DNA from: Terriglobales bacterium | Lineage (GTDB): Bacteria > Acidobacteriota > Terriglobia > Terriglobales > Acidobacteriaceae | DNA: 64,000 nucleotides | Assembly: GCA_035561515.1 (NCBI GenBank) | Contig: DATMXP010000024.1 | Location: 124,001 to 188,000, forward strand | Reading direction: 5' to 3' | Shown: positions 25,881-34,558 of the stretch, one piece after another | Layout: each line of letters starts with the position of its first letter | Position numbering within the stretch: position 1 is the first letter of the stretch | Made by a program: the position numbers and the translations under genes | The notes under the pieces: generated by a model | What the model was told of the DNA's origin: nothing | Seen by the model: only the letters and a program-made list of their open reading frames with translations | Databases searched by the model: none

Positions 25881-27049
25881 TTACGCTGCCGATTTCGCCG
25901 TGCTCTTCTTCAGCTTTTTCTCTTTAGCTTCCTGTTTGGCACGCTTGGCAGCGAATTCCGCCTCGACCGCCTTGCGCACTTTTGCCACATCCACGCGATG
26001 ACGTTTCGCCGTTGCTGTCAGCACATCGTTGTCGCCTTCTGCTGCCCGATCTGCCAAGTCCAGCAAGGTGATCTCGATTAACAGTTTGGACAGGGCCGCT
26101 TCATCCGCTTGCCGCAGCATCTTTGCGATGGCCTGCTGCACCTGCTGAATACTGACGCTGTTGTCTGTCTTTCGATCAGCTTGTGTCGCCGCGCCAATAG
26201 TTCCCGGCGAAGCGGTTCCAGCTTGTTGAACAGCGCACTAGCCACCAACGCAAGATCGGCGCGGTCAAGCGGTGAGCCGATGCGCTTCAGTACCTCTGCC
26301 AACATGCGGTGCCGAATCGTGATTTCGAGCCGCATCTTTTCCAGTTCCTTCCTACGCCGTGCGCGTTCCTTGGCCATCTGCTCCGGATCGGGAGCGCGAC
26401 GGTCGGCGAAGTGAATGGAGCAATTGGTGTCGGCGCAAACTTTCACGATCTGTCCGCGTGCACAGCCATCTACCACAATCGCCTCGCTCATCTGCTTGCA
26501 CGGCTTCTGATAAGGCGAGAGCGGCGCTTGTGCCTTGCGCTTCGCGGCGGAAAGGTTCAGCGCAACGTAGTGATTGCGGGTTAGCACATTGTTGTTGCCA
26601 TTCGTGCCGTAGCTGGTCGCGATCTGTACCAGTTTCGGTTTTTCGGCAATTTGCTGCTCGATGTGTTTGCCGAGTTTGTTGTTGTAGCAACTTGAATCGC
26701 TGCAACTGTCCTTCAATGCTGCATCGAAGAGTAGGGTGTTGAACCCGGTACGCTTGGGGCAATTGACGCAACTGCCAGCTTCGGGAACAAGCGTCTCGTC
26801 CTTTTTGTCGAAGGGGATGGAATCGAGCGAGAGCAGGATGTTTGGCTCAATCCATGCCGATAAGTCCCGAACCGGAAGCAACACACGACTGTCTTTGCCG
26901 CCTGTCCATACGGTACGGAAGGCAGCATCGAACGCCCGTTCTTGTTCCGATTGGGGTAGCTTGGCAATCTCCAGCGCATGACCAACACCGATCTGGTCGG
27001 CGAGAAAAGCATCCTGAATTTGTGGAACCAGTTCGGTTAAACGAAGTCT
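25881..27049 (-). pseudogene. parB: parB, C-terminal fragment with a frameshift
   Basis: From 27049 the frame reads RLRLTELVPQIQDAFLADQ then IGVGHALEIAKLP, the ParB HTH region. It continues through a Cys-rich segment (SCVNCPKRTGFN, CSDSSC) to about 26165. There it loses frame and ends early at 26078. The real tail (DNSVSIQQVQQAIAKML...KKSTAKSAA) continues in the next frame to 25881. The 1169-nt length fits the net loss of one base. It rejoins the middle fragment exactly at the RIT boundary. Confidence 0.85.
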
Positions 27050-27081
27050 AGTGGTTTATGTTGCATAGTTACTTATGTGGC
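27050..27081 (+). repeat. RIT left inverted end with sub-terminal inverted copy
   Basis: The end begins agtggtttatgttg and closes cttatgtggc. A second inverted pair links 27072-27087 with 27124-27139 (15 of 16 matching, spacer 36 bases). The end can therefore fold on itself, as expected for recombinase-bound RIT termini. Confidence 0.85.
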
Positions 27082-27149
27082 CTTCAGATGGTCGCTTCTA
27101 TCGGTGTCGCGGTGAAGCCAGAGCTGAAGACCACATAAGCTGGACGTGG

Positions 27150-28154
27150 TCAGATCGTTCGCAAGAACTGCATCAGCCCTACGATCGGTTCCAGAGTTGA
27201 CTTCTGCATCTCCGGCGTCTGGCATCGGTCAAGCGCACGCGCTTTTGCTTCTAGGTCGATTTCCGCATATATCTGCGTCGTATCGAGCGACACATGTCCC
27301 AGCCATGCGCGGATGGTGTTCAGATCGACGCCCGCCCGCAGCAAGTGCGTGGCCGTGGAGTGGCGCAGTGTGTGCGGGCCGATCCTTTTCGAGAGCAACG
27401 ATGGCGCACGCTTGGCCGCCTGAACGGTGCATGTTCGGATGAGTGCATAGATGCCGTAGCGAGTGAGCGGTTCTCCACGTCGATTGAGGAAAACCCTCTG
27501 TTCCGCCGAGCGGTTTCTTACAAGTTGTTCCAGTTCTTGCGCCGTTTTGGGCCACAGAGGGCATTGGCGCACCTTCCCACCTTTGCCGAGGATGCGAACG
27601 CTGGCGGCCAGAGGAGGCCGCGTATCCAGCGCCAGATCGCCGATACGAAGATTGGCGGCCTCGCTGGCACGCGCGCCCGAGTTGTAGAGGAACAGTAACA
27701 GCGCATAGTTCCGCCGCCCCTGTGAAGTTGCGCGATCCGGCACAGCCAGCAGCGCTTCGACCTCATGCTTGTCGAGGTAGGAGACTAGTTCTCGCACCGT
27801 CTTCTTGAAGGGAACCGTTCGCACCTCTCCCGCCCATGCGACATGTTGAGGACTATGCTCTGCGATGAAGCGCGCCAGCGCGTGGATCGCAGCCAACCGT
27901 TGATTGCGTGTGCTGATTTTGACCTTACGAACCTGCTCAAGATGAGCGAGGAAGGCACGGACCCGGTTGGCTGAGAGATCGATGACCAGCCGCTGATCTG
28001 GCGGCTTTTCTGCTCGATCCGCAACGACCGGAAGCAGCAAGGTAAGCGTGTCACGATAGCTTTGCTGCGTGTTGCGCGACAGGTTTCGCTCATGAACGGC
28101 ATATTCCAGAAGGAACCGGCGGAGCCATGGCCCTAGCAACTCGCGCTTATCCAT
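27150..28154 (-). CDS. RIT tyrosine recombinase, third gene
   Basis: 334 residues from ATG 28154, which has AGGAGG at ideal spacing; the longer frame to 28202 overlaps the gene before it. It has a core-binding SAM-like N-terminal domain and a catalytic domain. The residues are Arg in NSGARASEAANL, His-x-x-Arg in HTLRHSTATHLL, His in LGHVSLDTT and Tyr in TQIYAE. It overlaps the second gene's stop by eight bases, so expression is probably coupled. Confidence 0.9.
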   Translation of the reverse strand: MDKRELLGPWLRRFLLEYAVHERNLSRNTQQSYRDTLTLLLPVVADRAEKPPDQRLVIDLSANRVRAFLAHLEQVRKVKISTRNQRLAAIHALARFIAEHSPQHVAWAGEVRTVPFKKTVRELVSYLDKHEVEALLAVPDRATSQGRRNYALLLFLYNSGARASEAANLRIGDLALDTRPPLAASVRILGKGGKVRQCPLWPKTAQELEQLVRNRSAEQRVFLNRRGEPLTRYGIYALIRTCTVQAAKRAPSLLSKRIGPHTLRHSTATHLLRAGVDLNTIRAWLGHVSLDTTQIYAEIDLEAKARALDRCQTPEMQKSTLEPIVGLMQFLRTI

Positions 28155-29094
28155 GAAGCACCTCCTGAGCATAACCTGCGAAGCGGAGAGATGCCTCTGC
28201 AAGAAGTTCGGGCGTCATTGTCAGGTAGCGCTGAGTGCCTTTCAGATTTACGTGGCCCAGATGAGTCGAGAGAGCCGGAAGCAGATTCTGTACGTCGGAG
28301 CCTGTTCGATACCACGCCGTGAGCCGATGCACAGCGAAGGTGTGACGGAGATCGTGCAGTCGCGGTTGATAACGAGCATTGCTGCGATTCACACCCGCAT
28401 GATCGCGCAGCCGGAGGAACGCATCTTCCAGAACGAAGCGCGCCACGGAAGCGCCGTTCTTATAGCAGAAAAACGGCGCCGCATCGGATCGATCATGTTC
28501 CATCTGCCGGCGATTGCGGTCGTATTCGGCAAGCACGCCGCAGAGTTGAACGTTGAGAGCGATGCGTCGGGTTTTATAGAACTTGCTCTCCCGGATGGTG
28601 AGTGTTGCGCCAGGCAGATCAACATCTGCACATGTCAGATGCAGGGCTTCACTGGTGCGGAGGCCCGCGCCATAGATCAGCAGAAGCATGACTCGCAGAG
28701 TGACGGATTCCAGCTTCAACCACTTCTTCTGGTAGCTGGTAACTCCGTCGAGTAGTCGCTTCAGCTCTTCCCGTGTGTAGATATACGGAACGAAGGGAAC
28801 CGGCTCTTTGGCGCGACGCACCGGGACAGGAGAACGGTCCGTATAGCCGCGACGGATAGCGAACTCCCAGAAGCCTTTGAGTGCATCGTGTTTGCGATGC
28901 CAGAACAAGGTCACCGGGTCGGCCTTGCGGCCATTCAGATATTGGAGAACATCCTTGGATGTCACCGTCGCCATGGCAACCGCATCTCCCATCCGCTTTA
29001 CGAACGCACGAAGTATCGTGGCTTCTGTCTCGAACCTCATTCCCATGGACTGCTTCAGTGCAACATATTCCAGTGTGGCAAGCTTCAGATTCAT
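28147..29094 (-). CDS. RIT tyrosine recombinase, second gene
   Basis: 315 residues. Catalytic motifs are GAGLRTSEALHL, HDLRHTFAVHRL, THLGHVNLKGTQ and RYLTM (nucleophile Tyr). The ATG overlaps the TGA of the first gene as ATGA. GGAGG lies upstream. Confidence 0.9.
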   Translation of the reverse strand: MNLKLATLEYVALKQSMGMRFETEATILRAFVKRMGDAVAMATVTSKDVLQYLNGRKADPVTLFWHRKHDALKGFWEFAIRRGYTDRSPVPVRRAKEPVPFVPYIYTREELKRLLDGVTSYQKKWLKLESVTLRVMLLLIYGAGLRTSEALHLTCADVDLPGATLTIRESKFYKTRRIALNVQLCGVLAEYDRNRRQMEHDRSDAAPFFCYKNGASVARFVLEDAFLRLRDHAGVNRSNARYQPRLHDLRHTFAVHRLTAWYRTGSDVQNLLPALSTHLGHVNLKGTQRYLTMTPELLAEASLRFAGYAQEVLHG

Positions 29095-30332
29095 AGCAGA
29101 CCTCCAAGATCAAGCTCCGCCACTTCGCGCAATCTGGGCATGTCTACCTTTGCGTATACCCGCGTGGAGTCAGCCGAAGTGTGCCCGAGATGTCCTCCCA
29201 CCTCTGTCAGCGTCAGGCCCTGCGCAAGCAGGTGCGTAGCGCAGGCGTGTCGAAGGCTGTGAGGGCCGGTCCGCGGAGATTCTATTTTCAACCGCTTCAT
29301 GCGATCGCCGACGACTCCGTAAAGCCCGCCTGGAGTAAATGGTCGATGGGGAGCGTGGAGCCGCAGGAAGAGTTCCTGATAAGCACATTTCGGACGCACC
29401 TCCCGCACGTATCGTTCGATTGCATCAGCAAGCGCTGGAATCACAGGACAGATCCGCGCCCGGCGCTGTTTGGTAAGCGGGATGGTCAGCGTGCGATTTT
29501 CCCAGTCCACATCGCACAGCCGGATGCGTCGAACCTCGCCGATGCGCATTCCGTAAACCGCCAGCAGCAACAGGATCGCACGATCCCGTATGTCGTATGG
29601 ATGATCGGTCTCAGTGCTCGCCAGAAGACGTTGCACATCGGGCCAGGATGGCCCCAGTGGCAAGAACTCCTGACGATATATGCGCGGACCGTGGATTTCT
29701 ACGCCGATACCTGGCTTGGTCCACTTCTTCACCTCGGCATATTTGAAGAAGCCGCGTATGACGTGCGCCATGGTGTTTATTCCACGCCGCGTCCATCCCA
29801 GCTTTCCGAGATGTGCAAGGAACCCCTCTACATCTGCCAGCCGCATTTGCTTGAGAGTCTTGTCTGCGGTGTATCGAAAGAACTTCGGAAGTTCCCACTG
29901 AGCTGTAGTGACGGTTGCTTTCGCCAACCCACGTTCTTCTATCATGTAACGGCAGTACGCATCGATCTCGGCTTGGTGCGGAGTCGGCGGCCCGCTCTTC
30001 TCCAGTAGCCGCCCCGCATGACGCAGCCAACTGCAAGTGAACATTCGGAACTCACGTTCGGTCTTGTAAGTCCCCTTTGCCATCGTGTTCAGATACGGGC
30101 GATGAGCCCATGCCCGTGCCGCTTCCTCGACTGCCTCTTGTTTTACGGGACTGATGTCGTCCAGATTCATGTGCACGGCAGCTCGAAAGAGAACACCGGC
30201 CCTTGCACGCAAGGTATGCAGTGTTGCACCTCCTGCCGCCAGATATTCCAGATAGGCCAAACGAGACTTCGCCGCAGGACCGTTCTCGTGACGAGTGGAC
30301 GTGTGTGCGCACCGATATAAGGTTTTGAACAT
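29091..30332 (-). CDS. RIT tyrosine recombinase, first gene
   Basis: 413 residues from ATG 30332, with AGGAGG six bases upstream; an in-frame extension to 30368 lacks such a site. Catalytic motifs are YGMRIGEVRRI, HSLRHACATHLL, LGHTSADSTR and VYAK. It is the longest of the trio because of an N-terminal domain of about 110 residues. Transcription starts near the right end of the element. Confidence 0.9.
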   Translation of the reverse strand: MFKTLYRCAHTSTRHENGPAAKSRLAYLEYLAAGGATLHTLRARAGVLFRAAVHMNLDDISPVKQEAVEEAARAWAHRPYLNTMAKGTYKTEREFRMFTCSWLRHAGRLLEKSGPPTPHQAEIDAYCRYMIEERGLAKATVTTAQWELPKFFRYTADKTLKQMRLADVEGFLAHLGKLGWTRRGINTMAHVIRGFFKYAEVKKWTKPGIGVEIHGPRIYRQEFLPLGPSWPDVQRLLASTETDHPYDIRDRAILLLLAVYGMRIGEVRRIRLCDVDWENRTLTIPLTKQRRARICPVIPALADAIERYVREVRPKCAYQELFLRLHAPHRPFTPGGLYGVVGDRMKRLKIESPRTGPHSLRHACATHLLAQGLTLTEVGGHLGHTSADSTRVYAKVDMPRLREVAELDLGGLL

Positions 30333-30437
30333 GTGCTTCCTCCTGGTAGGAGGTTCTTCCATGCACATGCGCTCGTCTATTTATGTTGTGCTCAGTCGTG
30401 CTCTTACCGGCAGAAAACACCCCAGCCTAGCGCCATC

Positions 30438-30469
30438 GCCACATAAGCAACTACACAACATAAACCACT
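30438..30469 (-). repeat. RIT right inverted end with adjoining palindrome
   Basis: This is the reverse complement of the left end with three differences. Outside it, 30465-30475 and 30484-30494 form an 11-bp palindrome (ccactttatgt/acataaagtgg) that reaches exactly to the parB boundary. Confidence 0.85.
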
Positions 30470-30489
30470 TTATGTTGAAAACCACATAA

Positions 30490-30627
30490 AGTGGCGATGA
30501 ATGACGGATTTTTGCCAACCTTCGCTGCCAAACTCGGGATGTCGTATTGAAGTCCGTCCGTTTCGAGAAGTGCCTTAAATCCCAGAGCTTCTTCCAGCGG
30601 GTGAATGTCCTCACGTTGCAGGTTCTC
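30490..30627 (-). pseudogene. parB: parB, 46-codon middle fragment stranded between two transposons
   Basis: Read on the minus strand from 30627 it gives ENLQREDIHPLEEALGFKALL, then ETDGLQYDIPSLAAKVGKNPSFIAT. This is the ParB segment that normally follows VVE and leads into the HTH. Its 138 bases are an exact multiple of three and fit both neighbouring fragments without loss. Confidence 0.92.
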
Positions 30628-30651
30628 GACTTATCTTTAGTTCTTCAGAAT

Positions 30652-30726
30652 CTGTCCATGACGTCTATAACGATCCTTTTCTGGACGTCGTGGAATCTTT
30701 AACTGCAGAGCGTCTATGACGTGCAG
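30652..30726. repeat. Repeated tcYaYgacgtScag motif at the left end of the Tn554-like element
   Basis: Three copies occur in 75 bases: tccatgacgtctat (30654 on), the reverse-strand copy tccacgacgtccag (about 30681-30694) and tctatgacgtgcag (about 30713-30726). Two more form the palindrome near the right end. The spacing and two-end distribution fit arm-type binding sites for TnpA/TnpB. Confidence 0.7.
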
Positions 30727-30765
30727 TAGGAGTGAAGCTCTCTGCTCGCCGGAGGAAAGTAGCCT

Positions 30766-30802
30766 GCGTTGGCGCAGTGAGCGTAGCGAACTGCGCCAAC
30801 GC
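30766..30802 (+). repeat. Perfect 13-bp hairpin upstream of tnpA
   Basis: Arms 30766-30778 and 30790-30802 (gcgttggcgcagt) are separated by 11 bases. No T-run follows. It sits 32 bases before the preferred tnpA start and could shield the transposase genes from readthrough or sequester part of the leader. Confidence 0.8.
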
Positions 30803-30833
30803 GGGCTGGCGCCTTATCTCTGGGAGGGTAGAC

Positions 30834-31895
30834 GTGATCAGAGTGCAACGAATCATCGTGGCGGATGGCCACGAGCGCAGCTGGATCGTCCTGAATGGGG
30901 ATGGACAGGCGGTCGTCGAAGTCAACGAGTACCTGTTGTATCTCCACCATCTGGGGCGATCTCCAAACACGGTCAGAGCATATGCCCATCATCTTCGCCT
31001 GTTCCATGAGTTTCTGATCGCTCATCAGCTTGGCTGGAAGCAGGTCGTGCTGAATGATCTTGCAGCGTTCATAGGCTGGCTTCGCCGGCCATCTGCCGTC
31101 AGACTGCGCTCTGACTCAACGATCAATGTCATCCTGGCAGCAGTGGGATCGTTCTATGAGTATCAAGATCGGCTGGGCATAGAAACGGAGATCAGCCGCT
31201 CACGACGATTCGGAGCAAAGAGTCCCTATAAGCCATTCCTGCACCACATCAATCGAAGACAGACTCTTCGGCAATCCGTGATGCGCGTGCCGACGACAAA
31301 GCGGTTGCCAAAGGTGCTTGCGGCAGCAGATGTCCAGCGTCTGCTGGAAGCCTGCATGCATCTTCGAGATCGTCTTTTGTTGTGCCTGTTGTATGAAAGC
31401 GGAATGCGCATTGGCCAGGCGCTTGGTCTGCGGCATGCAGACATACGGTCGTTCGATGGAGAGATCGAGATCGTGCCGCGCAGCAATCTCAATGGAGCTC
31501 GCACAAAATCACGGAATCCATACGTGGTCCATGTCTCCAAGGATGCGATGACGCTCTATGCGGATTACCTGGTTCATGAATGCAGAGAGGTCGCACACGA
31601 CTATGTGTTCGTGAACTGGTGGGGTGGCCACGTTGGGACGCCGATGAGCTATGGAACCGTGATCGATCTGTTCCGCACTCTGGGGACGAGAACGGGACTG
31701 CGCGTCACTCCGCATATGTTCCGTCACACGCATGCGACCGAGTTGCTGCGGTCTGGGTGGGATGCAGCCTACGTGCAGAAACGCCTGGGGCATGCGCATA
31801 TCCAAACTACGACGAGCATCTACGCGCATCTGTCCGGAGAGGACATGGGAGAAGCGTATGCACGTTACCTGAGGGAACGGGAGCGTGCGCGATGA
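30834..31895 (+). CDS. tnpA: Tn554-type tyrosine recombinase TnpA
   Basis: 353 residues from GTG 30834, with GGGAGGG upstream. The frame is open from 30732, but that start lies before the 13-bp hairpin and would give an odd N terminus. It has a core-binding domain (about 30-130), then catalytic motifs ESGMRIGQALGL, HMFRHTHATELL, LGHAHIQTTTS and IYAHL. Length is close to the 361 aa of Tn554 TnpA. The stop overlaps the tnpB start. Confidence 0.9.
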   Translation: MIRVQRIIVADGHERSWIVLNGDGQAVVEVNEYLLYLHHLGRSPNTVRAYAHHLRLFHEFLIAHQLGWKQVVLNDLAAFIGWLRRPSAVRLRSDSTINVILAAVGSFYEYQDRLGIETEISRSRRFGAKSPYKPFLHHINRRQTLRQSVMRVPTTKRLPKVLAAADVQRLLEACMHLRDRLLLCLLYESGMRIGQALGLRHADIRSFDGEIEIVPRSNLNGARTKSRNPYVVHVSKDAMTLYADYLVHECREVAHDYVFVNWWGGHVGTPMSYGTVIDLFRTLGTRTGLRVTPHMFRHTHATELLRSGWDAAYVQKRLGHAHIQTTTSIYAHLSGEDMGEAYARYLRERERAR

Positions 31896-33727
31896 ACCGC
31901 CGGACTGCACAATGGAACCCCAGCAAGCAACGTCGTCTTTGTGTAGAGCTAAAGGGCTTCTGGTCCGAGGATGTGTGGGATATGCGATGTTGCCCAGTGG
32001 AAGGACTATCCCCAAACTCAAATCAACGCCACTTACGCTTCGAATGCAAATCACCCACGATCAATGGCGAGCTGAAATATGTGTTCCGGAAGAAGTTCGT
32101 TGAGCGCCAGTGGACGAGTACACAGGAGCTTAGCAAAATCCATCTACTGATGAAGTGGCTGAATAGTCTGAAGCATCTTCCTGTATCGCTCATGGAACGT
32201 GATCTTGAGTGGTGGAGGCGATCCTATACGGCCTATCTGAAACGGTGCGGGATGTATCGGATGGGAACCACGAGCCGCATGGACGGCGATCAGCAACCAC
32301 GCATTACACCGCGCGACAGCGCCTACATCAGCACACTGCGGCAGGCCGTTGTTCTGTTGGGCGACGCATACGATGAGCGTTCCGAACAGGAGAAGGACAT
32401 CTGGGATCTGCGTCGTTTGTCGATGCTGCACAATCCCACGCTGTCGCCGGGACCGCTCAACTTCCTCCTGATCAAACAGCCTTGGCTCCGTGCCGCGGCG
32501 AAATCCTTCCTGGCATACTGCCTTCCGATTTACGCCGAGGGAACGTGTCGTACACGATTGCAGGCTCTTGTGTGCTTCTCGGAGTTCCTTGCTATCGAGA
32601 AGCCTCGTGCTACAGCGCGTTCGATCACGCGCCCGCTGTTGCTGCGCTATCTGAGCTATCTTCCAAATCGGGTATGTACCGGGACCAGGAAGAATCACAT
32701 CATCAATCTGCGAACGTTCCTTGAAATGGCCCATCGGGAAAGATGGCTACCGGTGGGGCCTGAAAGGCTGATCCATGACGAAGAGGTTCCGCAACCAGCG
32801 AAGCCTCAGCCTCGCTATATCCCTTCCACGGTACTCGACCAGCTGAATCAGCACCTTCACGAACTGAGGCCGGCGTGGATGCGGATGGTGCTGATTCTGC
32901 AGGAATGCGGGATGAGAATCAACGAACTGTTGCAGCTTCCTTTGGACTGTCTGTCGCAAGATGCACGCGGCGTCTTCTATCTCCGCTATCTTCAAGGCAA
33001 GGTCCGACGCGAGAATGCAATCCCTGTCTCACAAGAGATTACACGCGTCGTACAGGAGCAGCAGGAAGCGGTGCGTGAGCGCGGTAAACCATCGGCTCTC
33101 CTGTTCCCGAGCGAACGTGGGCGTCCAATCCGCCAAGCCAGCTTCACGCAGGCAATCAATCATCTGGCCTATACTCACCAGATTAAAGATGCGATGGGTA
33201 AGCTCTTCCGCTTTCAGTCGCACCAGTTCCGCCACACGGTTGGCACGCGGATGATCAATCTCGGCGTGCCACATCACATCATCCAGCGTTACCTGGGACA
33301 TAAGGGTCCGGAGATGACCAGCCGCTATGCCCACATTCACGACAGCACGATGCGCGAGAAGTTATCGGAATATCTTGCGGGAACACTCGTGGATGTCAGC
33401 GGAAAGAAGGTGGTGGAAGACACGGCTAACGATACGGCGGAGTTGCAGTGGTTCACGCGAAATGTGCTTGCACAGGCGCTGACCAACGGCTACTGCGCGA
33501 TCCCAACAGTAGCTGGCCCGTGTCCTCATCCGAATGCCTGCCTGAACTGTGCGCACTTCCGAACCGATATCACCTTCCTGGACGTTCATCGATCTGAGCT
33601 GCGTGAGACAGAACGAGTGATCGCCAAAGCAGACGCTAACGGCTGGGTGAGACAAAGCGAGATGAACCAACGGAAACGCACAAACCTGGTGAACATCATC
33701 GCGTCTCTGGAGGCGGTACATGCGTAG
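31892..33727 (+). CDS. tnpB: Tn554-type tyrosine recombinase TnpB
   Basis: 611 residues from ATG 31892, which overlaps the tnpA stop as ATGA; the open frame upstream is overlap only. The catalytic domain (about 320-520) has QECGMRINELLQL, HQFRHTVGTRMI, YLGHKGPEMTSR and YAHI. A Cys/His cluster follows (GPCPHPNACLNCAHFRTD, about 548-565), typical of TnpB. A similar length (about 630 aa) is known for Tn554. Confidence 0.92.
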   Translation: MNRRTAQWNPSKQRRLCVELKGFWSEDVWDMRCCPVEGLSPNSNQRHLRFECKSPTINGELKYVFRKKFVERQWTSTQELSKIHLLMKWLNSLKHLPVSLMERDLEWWRRSYTAYLKRCGMYRMGTTSRMDGDQQPRITPRDSAYISTLRQAVVLLGDAYDERSEQEKDIWDLRRLSMLHNPTLSPGPLNFLLIKQPWLRAAAKSFLAYCLPIYAEGTCRTRLQALVCFSEFLAIEKPRATARSITRPLLLRYLSYLPNRVCTGTRKNHIINLRTFLEMAHRERWLPVGPERLIHDEEVPQPAKPQPRYIPSTVLDQLNQHLHELRPAWMRMVLILQECGMRINELLQLPLDCLSQDARGVFYLRYLQGKVRRENAIPVSQEITRVVQEQQEAVRERGKPSALLFPSERGRPIRQASFTQAINHLAYTHQIKDAMGKLFRFQSHQFRHTVGTRMINLGVPHHIIQRYLGHKGPEMTSRYAHIHDSTMREKLSEYLAGTLVDVSGKKVVEDTANDTAELQWFTRNVLAQALTNGYCAIPTVAGPCPHPNACLNCAHFRTDITFLDVHRSELRETERVIAKADANGWVRQSEMNQRKRTNLVNIIASLEAVHA

Positions 33728-34172
33728 GAATACAGAAGGACTGCAACGCAACGCGAAACTCAGAAGCGCCTCTGCTCTGGAGAGAGCACAAGCGGCACTC
33801 GGTCATATGCAGAAGAAAGAAGCCGCGATCAACTTCCGGGCAGTCGCGGCCCAGGCTGGAGTCTCTACGGCATGGCTCTACAACACGAAGCCTCTACGAG
33901 ACCGCATCATGAAACTGCGTGCTATCTCGAAGACACCTGTCGAAAACGATTCAAGAAATCGTCGGCTCATGTCGCAGGAGCGTGTAATCGCGACCCTGCG
34001 GCTTCGCGTCAAGCAACTGAAATCGGAGAACGAGGAACTGAAAGGACAACTGGAGCGCGCCTACGGTCAGCTTGCTACACATGCCCCGAGCTCCAACTCT
34101 GCACGTCGTGGACATGTCCACGACGTGCAGAGCAGCAGAAACAAAGGAAAGTCTCTTGACAGCTACAGATAA
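33720..34172 (+). CDS. tnpC: Tn554-type accessory protein TnpC
   Basis: 150 residues. An HTH-like segment (NFRAVAAQAGVSTAWLYN, about 40-57) is followed by a long coiled coil (SQERVIATLRLRVKQLKSENEELKGQLE, about 85-115). This is the TnpC pattern, which in Tn554 influences orientation and efficiency. It overlaps tnpB by eight bases. Its TAA is the last codon of the element, and a 36-bp palindrome lies within its 3' end. Confidence 0.85.
   Translation: MRRNTEGLQRNAKLRSASALERAQAALGHMQKKEAAINFRAVAAQAGVSTAWLYNTKPLRDRIMKLRAISKTPVENDSRNRRLMSQERVIATLRLRVKQLKSENEELKGQLERAYGQLATHAPSSNSARRGHVHDVQSSRNKGKSLDSYR
34097..34132. repeat. Perfect 36-bp palindrome near the right end of the Tn554-like element
   Basis: The sequence ctctgcacgtcgtggaca and its exact reverse complement are back to back with no spacer, 40 bases from the element boundary. 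Each half contains the tccacgacgtgcag motif that is also found at the left end. It lies inside the coding region of tnpC, so it constrains that protein's tail. Confidence 0.95.
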
Positions 34173-34475
34173 CTCCACAACCTGCACTTCGACGGCCTCG
34201 GCATCGCTGAGTTCTACGAGGCGGACGGGAACGGTGGGAAGGTCAGCCAACTTCGCCGCGCGGAACCTCCTCGCTCCCGCCACCACTTCGTACTTCTCGT
34301 CGTCTATCTTGCGCACCACGAGCGGTTGTAGCACGCCTTGGGTTTTGAAACTGGCCGCCAATTCCATCAAAGTCTGTTCGTTGAAGCGGCGGCGCGTGTT
34401 AGTGGGTGATTCCTGCAACTGGGCAACAGGCAGGTTGCGATATTCGTTGTTCGCGGCAGTAACAGCTTTCGACAT
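34173..34475 (-). pseudogene. parB: parB, N-terminal fragment (partition protein)
   Basis: 101 codons from ATG 34475 encode the ParB/Srx nuclease-like domain. It includes LPVAQLQESPTNTRRRFNE, LAASFKTQGVLQPLVVRK and YEVVAGARRFRAAKLAD, up to VEVQVVE. The expected NLQR that follows is found at 30624. Beyond 34173 the frame runs into the transposon as nonsense until 33951. ParB binds centromere-like sites or regulates element maintenance. Here only a fragment can be made. Confidence 0.92.
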
Positions 34476-34558
34476 GACATTCTCCTTTTTTTGATTGAAG
34501 GTTGGGCGTCATGCGGACAGGCACACTTTCACCTGTCCGCGCCGACGGGCGAGTGTGT

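Larger units (their letters stand above)
27050..30489 (-). mobile_element. RIT element (recombinase in trio) inserted in parB
   Basis: Three overlapping tyrosine-recombinase genes on the minus strand lie between 32-bp inverted ends (27050-27081 and 30438-30469, 29 of 32 matching). An agtgg direct copy lies at each boundary (27050-27054 and 30490-30494). Removing the element restores the parB frame (...FIAT|RLRL...). RIT elements are known to carry three dissimilar tyrosine recombinases in a fixed order. There is no passenger gene. Confidence 0.88.
30628..34172 (+). mobile_element. Tn554-like transposon (tnpA, tnpB, tnpC) inserted in parB
   Basis: Three overlapping plus-strand genes match the Tn554 arrangement in order and size: a recombinase of about 353 aa, a recombinase of 611 aa, and a small coiled-coil protein of 150 aa. 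The boundaries follow from parB. GAG (plus ctc) is present at 30625-30627 and again at 34173-34175, so either copy could belong to the element. There are no long terminal inverted repeats and no long duplication, as in Tn554. No resistance or other cargo is present. Confidence 0.85.

Noticed and set aside
26109..26742. Plus-strand frames opposite the parB C-terminal fragment
   Set aside because: They are antisense to a recognisable ParB sequence and show no independent coding features.
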